Assembly (NCBI GenBank): GCA_025766275.1
Contig: JAFKAC010000072.1
Span: 1 to 64,000 of the forward strand
DNA length: 64,000 nt
Source: Lactarius indigo
Lineage: Eukaryota > Basidiomycota > Agaricomycetes > Russulales > Russulaceae
Reading direction: 5' to 3'
The translations under genes were made by a program, and so were the position numbers. The notes beneath the pieces are model-generated. The model ran no database searches. It was not told where the DNA came from and saw nothing but the letters and a program-made list of their open reading frames with translations. Shown one piece after another: positions 43,662 to 54,000 of this stretch (position 1 is the stretch's first letter; the number at the start of each line of letters is the position of its first letter).

Positions 43662-43824
43662 TGTTACAGTATGAACTCCCAGCATGACTCATGACCAGTT
43701 ATGACTATGGTCCAATTTAGTATTAGTCATGGACACTTACATTGTATCAGTCAGCATAGTAGTTTGCATGTGATTGTGACTCATGTATAACTCATTCCTA
43801 GGATAGCTATACTAGGGTTTGAGC
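43662..43824 (-). repeat. Inverted fragment of a gypsy-C-like LTR, split by copia-2
   Basis: Read on the minus strand this stretch matches the 3' part of the gypsy-C LTR, for example ACCCTAGTAT, GACTGATACAATGTAAGTG and CATGACTAATAC. A few bases (49478-49487) continue on the other side of copia-2, so copia-2 landed in it. It begins TGTTACAG, like the LTR ends. Confidence 0.7.
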
Positions 43825-44123
43825 TTTTAGATCCTAAACAGTACCCTCAGAACGCGGAGACAAGCGAACTGATATTATTATCAACGAACCTAAACAGTAC
43901 TAAGGTGAGAGTATTAGTGTGCGGTATGGTAATATAGGCGGGACGAAGGCTTACCCCTCAGAACGTGGAGACAAGCGAACTGAGGGGGTGAAAACGCAAA
44001 CTATGGTATAATATATCGGCTGTGTTTATGGATTCTTGTACGCAAATAGTATGAAACGATCGGTGTTTGTGGCGCGGTCCGTGGTTCCTCCTGCAATGCG
44101 ACACTGCTCCCCCTGGTACGACA
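43825..44123 (-). repeat. copia-2 3' LTR (299 bp)
   Basis: Partner of 49179-49477. The left copy has TpG where the right has CpG at three sites and the reverse at two. Confidence 0.93.
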
Positions 44124-44163
44124 CTCCCCCTCAGCGTGGACTCGGAGAGGAGAACGATGCAGC

Positions 44164-47136
44164 TCAAATGTCATCGGTTCTAATGATCCCCAGAAAGTTG
44201 CGCAGGTTCGCGAAAGCCGGTTCGGGAAGTGCTTTAGTAAGGATATCTGCGATGTTGTCTGAGGTGGCAATCTGCGTGACGACCAGTTCGTGGTTTTCAA
44301 CGCATTCCCTGATCCAATGATACCGGACATCAAGGTGTTTAACTCGATCGTGGAATGCTTGATCACCGCTGAGGATCACGGCTGCTGAGTTGTCGCAAAG
44401 AAGCTTGGACGGGGTTTTGGGCTCGTGACCTAGTTCGGTGAGGAGACTTCGGAGCCAGATTAGTTCCCTGCTTGCTTCGGACACAGCTATGTATTCGGCC
44501 GCGCATGTGGAGGTAGCGACGGTTTTCTGCTTCTTTGATGACCACGAGACCATGCCGCTGCCAAGTGAGAAACAGTACCCTCCGACTGATCGTCGACCTT
44601 GCGGGCCGGGGTCATTGGCGTAGTCAGAGTCGCTGTATCCCAGCAGGTTAGGTGGGTCACCGGTGCCGCCGAGCCGAAGCGCCCAGGATCTTGTCCCCTT
44701 CAGATAGCGCACCACGCGTACTGCGGCCTGCCAGTGTGTTTCTCGGTAGCAGTTGACAAAGCAAGACAGTTTGCTGACGGCGAATGCGATGTCAGGTCGC
44801 GAGCCACTGGCGACGTACATGAGTGATCCAACCAGGGAACGGTATGGGAGTGAATCTAAGCGTTCTTGCTCCCCCTCGTCTAGCGGAGCCTGAGGGTCAG
44901 GAGGGATGAGCTGCGTGCCGTGTACCATTGGGGTGGCGGCGGGCCTGGCGTCGGATTGGTTGTACGTGGATATGATTTTGTCGATCAGAGCCGTTTGGCG
45001 GAGAAGGATGGTGCCGGCTTCTCTGTCGCGTATAAGTGCAATCCCGACGATGAGCTTAGCCTCTCCGAGCGCAGATATTTGCCAGGCCGATTCCAGCTCA
45101 GAACGAAACAGCTCAGCCTCAGCATCGCTAGACGAAACAGCCAGCATGTCGTCCACGTGTACGGCTACGACGGTCATCGCGGTGGCGGTGCGGCGCGTGT
45201 ATACGCACCATTCGCAGTCAGCACGGCGGAAGCCCCACGTCACGAACAAGGAGTGAAGCGTCTTGTTCCAGATGTGGGAAGACTGCTTCATACCGTAGAG
45301 GCCACGTTGCAACCTCCAAACGTGGTCCTCCCGTCCAGGAGCGGAGAAGCCCGGCGGTTGTTCCATGAACTGGGCCTCACCCTCAGGGAGGACGCCGTTC
45401 AGGAACGCCGTTTTCACATCGTACTGTTGGATGTGCCAGTCGTTGTTGGCTGCGATGTGGAGGATGGTGCGCAGCGACTCGAGACACGCGGTGGGGGAGG
45501 TAGTGTCAGTATAGTCCCGACCCCACACTTGCTGGAAACCCTTCGCGACCCAACGAACTTTGTGCCGTATGGGAACACCCAGTTCGTCGCGTTTGAGGCG
45601 GCAGACGAACTTCCCGCGAAGGACTTTTCGATTCGGTGGGACGGAGGATCGGGGAACCAGCTGGAAGACTTCCATCTCCTCCAGACTGTGGATCTCCGAC
45701 CGGGCTCCTTCCATCCACGCATCGGCGTCGGCGGAAGCAACTGCCTCGCGCCACGAAGGCGCGTCAGGGTCTTCGACGTCGACCAGAAACGCTGCTTCGT
45801 GCTCAGGGGGATCGACGGCATCACTGTCGCCGATCACACCCACGGGCGCCGAAGCCCCCTTTTTTGGCGGCTCCAGGCCGTCGCAGGTCTCCTGTCTGGT
45901 GGGAGCTGGCACGTGGGTGCGCGGAGATCTGCGGGGAGCCGGATCAGGATCAGCGGGCTGCGGTGTAGACAATGGGACGTCGAGAAGCGGCTCAGCGTCG
46001 GCGATGTGCTCCAAAGGGTTCAGGATGACCCCAGGATGGAGTGGGCGGGGTGATTCCTGAAGGTGTTCAATGAATCGGACGTGAATACTGTCGATGATCC
46101 GCCCGGTTTGCCTGTTCCAGCATCTGTATGCCTTCGAATTCGGCGTGTAACCGATCAGTGTGCACTCAACAGATCGTGCGGCAATTTTCGGATGGGAACC
46201 AGGGATCAGCGCATACACGTGGCAGCCAATTTCGCGCAGGTGTGAAAGAGTGGGCTTCTTCTCGAACCAGAGTTCGAAAGGAGTGCGTCCCCCCAGTGAT
46301 CGCGAAGCGGTCAGTGTGGTCAGATAGGATGAAGTCATAATGAATTCGTCCCACATCTGCAAGGGAGCGCCGCAGGCCAAGCGCATGGCGCATGCCTTGT
46401 CCATCAGCGTTCGATGGAGGCATTCAACGCGACCATTTTGTGCGGATGTATGTGGAGCGGTGAACTGATGTGTGACCCCCCGATCAGCACACCAGCGAGC
46501 CATGTCCGCAGAGCGGAGTTCTCCATTGTCTGTCAGCACAAAACGAAGCTTGTCACCGGTTTGCGTCTCAACTGCGACCAGCCAGTCGCGGAATGCGGCG
46601 AAAGCGTCAGACTTCGCCTTGAGTAGGCGGGTCCAATTGTAGCCAGAATAGTCGTCAACGAAGTTCATTATGTAATGGAAACCTGAGCGTGACATGACTG
46701 AGTGTGGCCCCGACAGGTCAATATAGACGCGCTCCATCCTTTTCGCCGCCCGTGCTCCCTCCCGTTCCTTCGGTATGGGGGTGCGCGCCTGTTTACCACG
46801 GACGCAATGGTCACATGCTTGCGGGGCAAGTGACATGTCAACGGGCATACCTGCGGCAGTTCCATTCTGGGCCATGTCTAGGACTGTGCGGTGATTCGTG
46901 TGGCCCAAACGTCTATGCCATGTCTCCAGATCGGGGATGACGTGGAGGCCCGGTAACGCGATGTCGGTATTGGCAGGGATGCCGGCGGTCTGGACGATGG
47001 TGCTTGGAAGGGCGTAGAGGTTGCAAGGGCCGGGCGTGCAATCCGCAACGACCTTCTCGTCCTTGTCGGTGAGCTGGCAGTGGCCGGAGCGAAAGACCGT
47101 GGTATAGCCGAGCTGGTTGAGTTGATGGATGGACAC
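44164..47136 (-). CDS. copia-2 integrase-reverse transcriptase-RNase H
   Basis: 990 residues without interruption. Order: GAG-pre-integrase (LETWHRRLGHTNH, CDHCVRGKQ); integrase core with YIDLSGP, LTDNGEL and GRVECLHRT supplying D, D, E; the integrase C-terminal region (LIGYTPNSKAYRCW); a Pro-rich linker; RVT_2 reverse transcriptase (QYDVKTAFLNGVLPEGE, MKQSSHIWNKT, VAVHVDDMLAV); and RNase H (GYSDSDYAN, AAEYIAVSEAS, LLCDNSAA, KHLDVRYHWIRE). It is in the same phase as the gag-protease frame upstream, separated by one TGA at 47185. All catalytic residues I checked are present. Confidence 0.92.
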   Translation of the reverse strand: MSIHQLNQLGYTTVFRSGHCQLTDKDEKVVADCTPGPCNLYALPSTIVQTAGIPANTDIALPGLHVIPDLETWHRRLGHTNHRTVLDMAQNGTAAGMPVDMSLAPQACDHCVRGKQARTPIPKEREGARAAKRMERVYIDLSGPHSVMSRSGFHYIMNFVDDYSGYNWTRLLKAKSDAFAAFRDWLVAVETQTGDKLRFVLTDNGELRSADMARWCADRGVTHQFTAPHTSAQNGRVECLHRTLMDKACAMRLACGAPLQMWDEFIMTSSYLTTLTASRSLGGRTPFELWFEKKPTLSHLREIGCHVYALIPGSHPKIAARSVECTLIGYTPNSKAYRCWNRQTGRIIDSIHVRFIEHLQESPRPLHPGVILNPLEHIADAEPLLDVPLSTPQPADPDPAPRRSPRTHVPAPTRQETCDGLEPPKKGASAPVGVIGDSDAVDPPEHEAAFLVDVEDPDAPSWREAVASADADAWMEGARSEIHSLEEMEVFQLVPRSSVPPNRKVLRGKFVCRLKRDELGVPIRHKVRWVAKGFQQVWGRDYTDTTSPTACLESLRTILHIAANNDWHIQQYDVKTAFLNGVLPEGEAQFMEQPPGFSAPGREDHVWRLQRGLYGMKQSSHIWNKTLHSLFVTWGFRRADCEWCVYTRRTATAMTVVAVHVDDMLAVSSSDAEAELFRSELESAWQISALGEAKLIVGIALIRDREAGTILLRQTALIDKIISTYNQSDARPAATPMVHGTQLIPPDPQAPLDEGEQERLDSLPYRSLVGSLMYVASGSRPDIAFAVSKLSCFVNCYRETHWQAAVRVVRYLKGTRSWALRLGGTGDPPNLLGYSDSDYANDPGPQGRRSVGGYCFSLGSGMVSWSSKKQKTVATSTCAAEYIAVSEASRELIWLRSLLTELGHEPKTPSKLLCDNSAAVILSGDQAFHDRVKHLDVRYHWIRECVENHELVVTQIATSDNIADILTKALPEPAFANLRNFLGIIRTDDI

Positions 47137-47184
47137 AAGTCGAACATTGGCGTCTGGAACGAAAAGGACATTCTGTAGTTGCAG

Positions 47185-48666
47185 TCACGCGTTGGTTTCG
47201 GGTAGGAGTAAGTCGACGGTGCCGATCCCCACTGCGTACACCGTGGCGTTTCCCACACCCGAGATTTTTCGTGGTTCGCTGAGCTGCGTGATAGAGCTGA
47301 AATCTGCGTGTAGGCAGCTGATGTGGCTCGAAGCCCCCGAGTCGAGGAAGAATGGGAAGTCGGACGGGTGGCTGAGCAGCGCAGTTTCGTGCTCGATTGA
47401 GGCGATGAGCATTGTGTCAGTGTCCAATGGCGTGTCAGCGGAGTTGGCTGGTGCCCAGTCAGGTGACCCCCCCTGATCGGGAGTGTCCGCAGAGGGTTCA
47501 GGAGTTGTGGCGATAGCGGCGCTGACTTTGCTATCAGGATGATAACGGACGCCCCCGATCCAGAGACATCCATCATCGTCGATCCTTAGAGTCGAGCTCG
47601 GGCTTTGTGCATTCCCCGGGCTCCGGGCCGGTTCCCCTCTCCCACGCAGTCGCGATGACTCTCGAGCAGCACGCTGTCGCGTGATCGCCTCGAACATGGA
47701 AAGACCTTCCATCTTTCCGCCTGGGGCCACGCAGAATTCGATGGTGTGCCCGGTGTGTTTGCAGTTAGGGCATAGGGTGGTTCGCGGTGGCATGTAGGCA
47801 GGCAGGGCGAGTGAAGAGGACGGCGTTGGACCATAGATGTGGGTGAGCTCCACACTGCGCATCTCGAAATGGTGAAGCATCCGTGCTTCGAGAAGCTCGA
47901 CAGTAATGCTGCCATCCACGAGAGCGGGGGTTAAGCCGTCATGGACCGCTGGATGCGAGGTTTTCACGTTTAGTAAGAGGAACAGCAAACCCAGTCGATG
48001 AATGTCGACGTGGCCGATGCTCTCAATGCGGTATATGAGGTCGCGATAAGTCGTCATGGCTGCCTCAAACTTCGCGGGGTCGTCGTCGAATGTGATGCCC
48101 ATGAGTTTCTGGATAAGCTGCAGCTGTGTCATTCCGCTGCGTTTCTCATGACGCGCGCGCAGCAGGCAGAAAGCTTCGGCCGAGGTCGCACAAGCTGTGA
48201 TATGGAGGACCTCCGTGGAGTACATGTGGGACTGCATGTATCCGAGGATCATGCGATCGTTGCCGTTCCAGCACCGATGGCCAAAAGGTTCAGCAAGTTC
48301 ATCAGGGCATGGTAGCAGCCCGAGCGGGTACTCGTCAAGTTGCGACATAGCTAGCGCGCGCAGCAGGCAACGAGACCATTCCAACCAGTTCCCAGCGGAG
48401 AGAGAGAGCTTTAGCTCAGATGGCCAAGGGGGTAAGCCGGCCAGGGTTTCGCGTCTAATAACGGCGGCATGCACGGCCGACGCAGGCGTTACAGAGGCCG
48501 TGATACGCTGGGTGCTGGTGGGCACGTGATGGCTGCGGTGATGGCGGGAGCTCCTGGTTGCGCGGCGCGGCGGTGGGGAAGGTATGCTTTCCCGGGAAGA
48601 AGGGGGTGATTCGGAGTCTCGTTCATGATATCGCTGCACTGGCTGATGTGAGTGGGGGACACGCAA
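47185..48666 (-). CDS. copia-2 Gag and protease
   Basis: About 490 residues: a basic N-terminus, a copia-type Gag (LSAGNWLEWSRCLLRALAMS), knuckle CPNCKHTGHTIEFC, a linker, protease FFLDSGASSHISC, ending at TGA 47185-47187, after which the Pol frame continues in phase. Comparison with copia-1 (HTLRLTNVLYIPD against xLQLQNVLFVPD) suggests the stop replaced CGA (Arg). The start is not settled: the frame is open further upstream to about 48770 without an ATG, and the nearest ATG (48734) is in another frame, so a small indel or a non-AUG start is possible. Confidence 0.85.
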   Translation of the reverse strand: MRVPHSHQPVQRYHERDSESPPSSRESIPSPPPRRATRSSRHHRSHHVPTSTQRITASVTPASAVHAAVIRRETLAGLPPWPSELKLSLSAGNWLEWSRCLLRALAMSQLDEYPLGLLPCPDELAEPFGHRCWNGNDRMILGYMQSHMYSTEVLHITACATSAEAFCLLRARHEKRSGMTQLQLIQKLMGITFDDDPAKFEAAMTTYRDLIYRIESIGHVDIHRLGLLFLLLNVKTSHPAVHDGLTPALVDGSITVELLEARMLHHFEMRSVELTHIYGPTPSSSLALPAYMPPRTTLCPNCKHTGHTIEFCVAPGGKMEGLSMFEAITRQRAARESSRLRGRGEPARSPGNAQSPSSTLRIDDDGCLWIGGVRYHPDSKVSAAIATTPEPSADTPDQGGSPDWAPANSADTPLDTDTMLIASIEHETALLSHPSDFPFFLDSGASSHISCLHADFSSITQLSEPRKISGVGNATVYAVGIGTVDLLLPETNA

Positions 48667-49164
48667 TTGTGGGGGAACATATGTGCGTGGACGCTCATCA
48701 GGAGAGTCGCGCGCGGGGGTACGTCGGTGCTCATGGGGGGGCGGATCCCGGCGTGCTGCGATGAATTGCTGTCAGGGCAGGGGCGATAGTGGCTGTGCTG
48801 ACGGGGGGGCCGGCGGTGTGAGCGACATCGACGAGGTCGTATGCTGGGAGTTCTCGTTGTCGGCGTTTGCGTCTTCGATCGGATGCAGTTGTGAAAGATG
48901 TGTTAAAGAGCTCGGCGGGACAGACCAGGGGTTTGTTTCAACAGACATAGGTTTTGGCTGATTCTGACCGGAAAAGAAGAAGCGAGACGATTTTTAACTG
49001 AGAGCTGAGAACTGATGAGACTGCGAGATGATTCTGCGAGACGATTCTGATTGATTCCGAGCTGATCACGAGAGCAAGTGCGATGGATAAACAACGAGGA
49101 ATTGGTGAAGAGAGCACCGGTCTGAGGAGTCCAGGATTAACGGCGGGTTGCAGCTAAAGACCCG

Positions 49165-49178
49165 CAGGGCCCATAACC
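49165..49178 (-). other. copia-2 primer-binding site (half-tRNA initiator Met)
   Basis: On the minus strand GGTTATGGGCCCTG directly follows the 5' LTR, identical to copia-1, and is complementary to the initiator Met-tRNA anticodon arm. Confidence 0.8.
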
Positions 49179-49477
49179 TTTTAGATCCTAAACAGTACCC
49201 TCAGAACGCGGAGACAAGCGAACTGATATTATTATCAACGAACCTAAACAGTACTAAGGTGAGAGTATTAGTGCGCGGTATGGTAATATAGGTGGGACGA
49301 AGGCTTACCCCTCAGAACGCGGAGACAAGCGAACTGAGGGGGTGAAAACGCAAACTACGGTATAATATATCGGCTGTGTTTATGGATTCTTGTATGCAAA
49401 TAGTATGAAACGATCGGTGTTTGTGGCGCGGTCCGTGGTTCCTCCTGCAATGCGACACTGCTCCCCCTGGTACGACA
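49179..49477 (-). repeat. copia-2 5' LTR (299 bp)
   Basis: Partner of 43825-44123. Contains GGTATAATATAT-like TATA sequence. Confidence 0.93.
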
Positions 49478-49487
49478 TGAGCTAGTT

Positions 49488-49977
49488 TGTTATGCTCCAC
49501 AGGTGTCAGTCCAACTTGGACTCTGAGTAGGTGTAATCGACTTAGTGAAAACTAGGTGAATGGGGATCACATGTCAACCCAACACAAACTGAACAGGGGC
49601 ACTTCTGCCAGTGGCACATGCTGCAGCCTAAGGTAAAGAAGTACTATCCCTTGGCGGATAGTAGCAGAAGTACTCTTAGTCCGAGACTAAGGCGAGAGAC
49701 AAGTCAATTGTGGATTGAAGAAGACCAAGATGGGGACTCTTGGTCTTCTGAAGTGACTACTTATACAGATACTCGTGGGCTTTAAAGCGCCACTGGAATG
49801 GTAAGTAACGAATAGCATAACTAGCTCGAACCCTAGTATCGCTATCCTAGGAGTGAGTCATACAAAAGCCACCATCACATGTGTACTACTTGTGCTGACT
49901 GATACAATGTAAGTGTCCATGACTAATACAACAGTTGGACTGTAGTCATAACCGGTCGTGATTTGAAATCCATAACA
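49488..49977 (-). repeat. gypsy-C 3' LTR (490 bp)
   Basis: Partner of 56709-57192 with scattered substitutions and small indels, for example a short CAGTGG-type block missing from the right copy. Confidence 0.88.
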
Positions 49978-49988
49978 TTACCCCCTTT

Positions 49989-50540
49989 TCAGATGTGAGG
50001 CCCACCTCGCATAAAAGCCGACAGCGGCCAATCCTTCTGCACTTCCTCAATTCGCCAAAATGTGTTAGCCCTTTCCAACCTATAGATGGAGTCGAGCTTA
50101 TCCTGTGTCACATTTGCCAGCTGGAGTCTGATCTCCCTCATGCGCATCAGCAGTCGGTCTTCATGGAATGCAGCTGTCTGGTAGCGGTGAATCTTGGTGG
50201 TGAGGGATTCATCCCCTATCTTTTCAAGGGCATGGTCGGTAGTATTCCCCTCCTTGATCATGATGAGGTCTTCATGAGCGATGAAAGCTCGGTTGTTGTG
50301 AGGGCAATGCAGTTTGGCGTACAGGGGTTGGCCATAGACATATGGCGACCCACTTACCAACCCCAACACGAACAGGTTGCCGCATATGGCCACTTGCACA
50401 TGGTTGGCATCTACAACTCGCCCTCCAGGGAGCTTGACCTTGAAGTGAATCAAATTGGGTCCCCTATTGTGCCGGAACCCTTCTGGTGCCATGAGGGAGG
50501 TGGGATTGTCTTCGGGAGATCTGGGCTCATGGGGCGCCAC
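49989..50540 (-). pseudogene. gypsy-C accessory domain (related to gypsy-B 11698-12591)
   Basis: About 180 residues still open: EGFRHNRGPNLIHF, then VDANHVQVAICGN, YVYGQPLYAK, HEDLIMI, and the helical end DSIYRLERAN. It aligns block by block with gypsy-B. It retains the longest open frame of the decayed 3' region. Function unknown. Confidence 0.7.
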
Positions 50541-51026
50541 TCGGAAGACCTGGATGTCTCCTCAGTACATGGGGTCTCCATTGGTGTAGATGATAAAAGG
50601 GGTGGCATTGGGATCATCAGTGTGGCTTTGTGTTCTGAGGAATGAGTGTCTTGCCAGGTATTGATCACTATCATCATAGATAGCATTATCGTCCTCCAAT
50701 ACTTCTGCCTTGCCTTCCTTTGCATCTCTGCCAGGTGTAGCTGCTCATCCTGCCACTTGCGCACCGTCTCCTTCCACTGCATCTCCCACATTCAGAGCGA
50801 TTGCATGCTCGTCAGTGCTTGGGAGAGCTGCTTGAAGGGCGGCAAGTTCTTCAATGGTGATGGGGGTGGTGTTGAACTGTCAACCAGTGTCAGGGTCAAT
50901 AAGGTTGTAAGTGGGGGTGGTGTCATCGGTGAGGACCCCTCTGGTAGGTAGGGGGAATCACCTCTGAATGGTGTCCCATTCTTGCTGGGTGATAAGCCCC
51001 TCTTCATCGGGGATGTCTTCAGGAGC

Positions 51027-54000
51027 TCAGAAGGTGTGTAACATATTACAGGCCACTGCACCCCTTGCGAGGTGTTCAATGAGCATGGGGTTCAGTGTGG
51101 AGGCATTGGTGGGGGTGGTCATGAGCAGAGAGAAGATGGGAGTGGGTGGTGAGGACTTAGCGCAGCATCGAGTCACCCTTATATGTGTTTCTTGATCAGG
51201 GTTCAAAGTTTTGAAGTCCCAAATGGCTTGATCGGCAAAGACATCATCCTTATCAACCCACTGATTGTCTGAGTCTGGATAGCCCTTCCATTTGACTAGG
51301 TACTGGAGTTGACATCTTCTGCCGAATCGCCGAGAGTCTAGAATCTTCTCAACCTCATATTCTTCTTTGTTATCGACCAAATCCGGTGGTGGGCACTGGT
51401 AATTTGGTCTGTGCATGGGTGTCTCACGATAAGGTGTGAGAAGATCTATATGGAAGATGTCATGGATGCTCCACTGTGTGGGAAGTTCAAGGCGGTAGTT
51501 GACAGGAGACATCACCTGGATGACCTTGAATGGCCCATGTCATTTTGCAGCTAGTTTTGTGGTTGGCTGATGCATGCATAGGTGGCGTCCCTTTAAGCCA
51601 TACAAGGTCTCCTTCTTTGAATTTGGGCGTATCTTTGTGTTTGACCCACGATTTCTGCACCCTGAACATACAGAAGGAGGCACGCTGTCGTGCCTGTTTG
51701 AATTGATCCAACCTTAATGACACCTGTGGGATGGGAGATGGCCTATCAATCCAATCAGTGTGAGGGTTGAACCCTGATAAGAGGAAGAAGGGGGACTCCC
51801 ACGTGGTTTCATTTGGCCAATTGTTATGTGTGAATTCTGCCATAGGTAGATACTGAACCCAATCGTCTTGCCGCTCATTTACCCAAAAGTGGAGGTATTG
51901 TTCCAGCCACTGATTTGTTTGTTCCGATTGGCTGTTGGTTCTGGGGTGATAAGTGGTTGAGATATTTTGGCTGATGCCAAGGATCTTGCATATTTCTCAC
52001 ATGAATTTTGATGCGAAGTGGGGATCTCGATCACTGATAACACGCAAAGGGAGTCCAAATTGCGGAAAGACGTGGGACATATACAGAGCGGCTGTTCCTT
52101 CGGTGGTTATCTCTTCATGGCAAGGAATGAAGACAGCGGCTTTGGTGCAGTCGTGGTCCATCACAGTTAGAATGGAGTCATATTCACAGGATATAGGGAG
52201 TTTGGTAATAAAGTCCACTGCAATAGTTTCGAATGGCAAGGCTTCTAGTTTGGGATAGATGGGTTGCAGAGGTGCTCGGATGGGGTGGAGGTTGACTTTG
52301 TGCTGCTGGCATTCCGCACATCCCTTGACGTAATCCGTGACATCGTTTTTCATCTGTGGCCACTAGTGATGTCATTCTGTCAATTGGAGGGTGCATTTAA
52401 TGCCTGGGTGGCCATATACAGGGGAGTCGTGATGGGCCACGATAATGGTACATTTGTTGTGGATACCACCGGTGACTACTCGACATCCGTTCTTGTACCA
52501 TGTCCCTTCAATATCCTTTAGTTTATGAGTGTCAACCCAAGGCTTCAACTTAGCTGTGTCCTGCTCGTAGATGGGGTGTTCTGGAGTCATTTTGGCTGGT
52601 AGGATTTCTGATCTTCCATGTGAATGTTGTGGTTTTTCCAGCGTAGTGGCACGTATAAAGACGCTCTCTGGTAATACCGTTATCCCTTCGTTGTCATTTT
52701 CTCCCTGGTCGTAATCTGGTCTTTGTGATAGCACATTGGCACGTCCATTAGAAGTTCCCTTAATGTGGTGAATTTTGAAGTCGTATTCAGAAAGTTCGAG
52801 TACTTCCCTGGCGATGCACCTACTAATCTTCTGTGGTGATTTCCAGTATTGTAGGTTAAGATGATCAGAGAAGACCTTGATTTTGTGGGGGGAGCCTGCT
52901 AGGAGAGGTCTCCAATGGTGGAAGGCCTTGACAATTGCTAGGAGTTCGAGGTCGTAGATGTCATAATTTCGTTCAGCTTCATTGAGGGTGGACGAGTAGT
53001 AACCAATGGGGTGTCGTTTACCATCTGCTTTACGCTGAAGGAGGACTGCTCTGGTTGCAAATCCTGACGTGTCGACTTCCAGCTCAAATTGTTGTGTGAG
53101 GTTGGGGTGTGCTAGAACAGGTTTGCTGGTGATGAGGGTCTTAAGGTCTTGGAATTCCTTTTCTTCTTCGGTTCCCCAGTGCCATTTGGTATTCTTTTGT
53201 GTGAGTTTGTTGAGTGGTCATGCTTTGGTTGCAAAACCTCATATGAAGGGTCAGTAAAAGTTGCAAAAGCCAAGAAAAGAGTGGACGTCTTTAACCTTGG
53301 TTGGCATTAGACCAGTCTTTGATGCCCGAAATTTTGACAGGGTCCATGCGTGTCACCCCCTTTTCAAGGATTACCCCCAGGTCATCCATGTGTGGGGAAT
53401 GGAAGAGACATTTTTCGAGCTTGTAATACAGGTCGTGCTCCGCGGATACATGGAGTACGTCTTTAACTGCTTCAACGTGGTCTTGGAGGGAGTGATTGAG
53501 TCCCGTTGTGATGCCAATGTCGTCCATGTATACCTGAATAACTGTACCACGTGCTTCATGTTTGGTCATGATATCTCTGAATATGAAGTTCATCATGGTC
53601 TGGAATGTTGCAGGGGAGTTGGTTAAGCCAAAAAACATCACTGTAGGTTCAAAAAGTCCATATCGCATTTTAAACACAGCTTTCTCTTCATCCCCCTCCT
53701 TGATGCGTACGTTGTTATATCCCCATCTGACGTCAAGTTTGGTGTAGATGTGGGCATTGCTTAGGTCAGTAATGAGGTTGGAAATGAGAGGAAGGGGATA
53801 TTGATTGCGAATGGTGACTGCGTTGATCTTCTGGTAATCTTGCACCAGCCATAGCTTCCCATCCTTTTTCTTGATGAAAAAGAAGGAGGATGCATATGGG
53901 GATTTAGAAGGTCATATGTATCCCTTCTTCAGTTGTTTGTCTATCCATTCATGTAATTTCTTGTCTTCTTCTTGAGTCATTGGGTATATCTTGCAGTCAA

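Larger units (their letters stand above)
43825..49477 (-). mobile_element. Ty1/copia retrotransposon copia-2
   Basis: Two 299-bp LTRs, target duplication TGAGC at 43820-43824 and 49478-49482, a half-tRNA primer site at 49165-49178 and a purine tract GCTGAGGGGGAG just inside the 3' LTR (44124-44135). One gag-pol frame is interrupted by a single TGA (47185-47187) that a CGA-to-TGA change explains. The LTRs differ at five positions, all CpG against TpG. The element is complete and nearly intact. Confidence 0.95.

Noticed and set aside
44920..46053. Plus-strand open frame of about 377 codons opposite copia-2 Pol
   Set aside because: It is an antisense shadow of the conserved integrase/reverse transcriptase coding sequence, with no domain.
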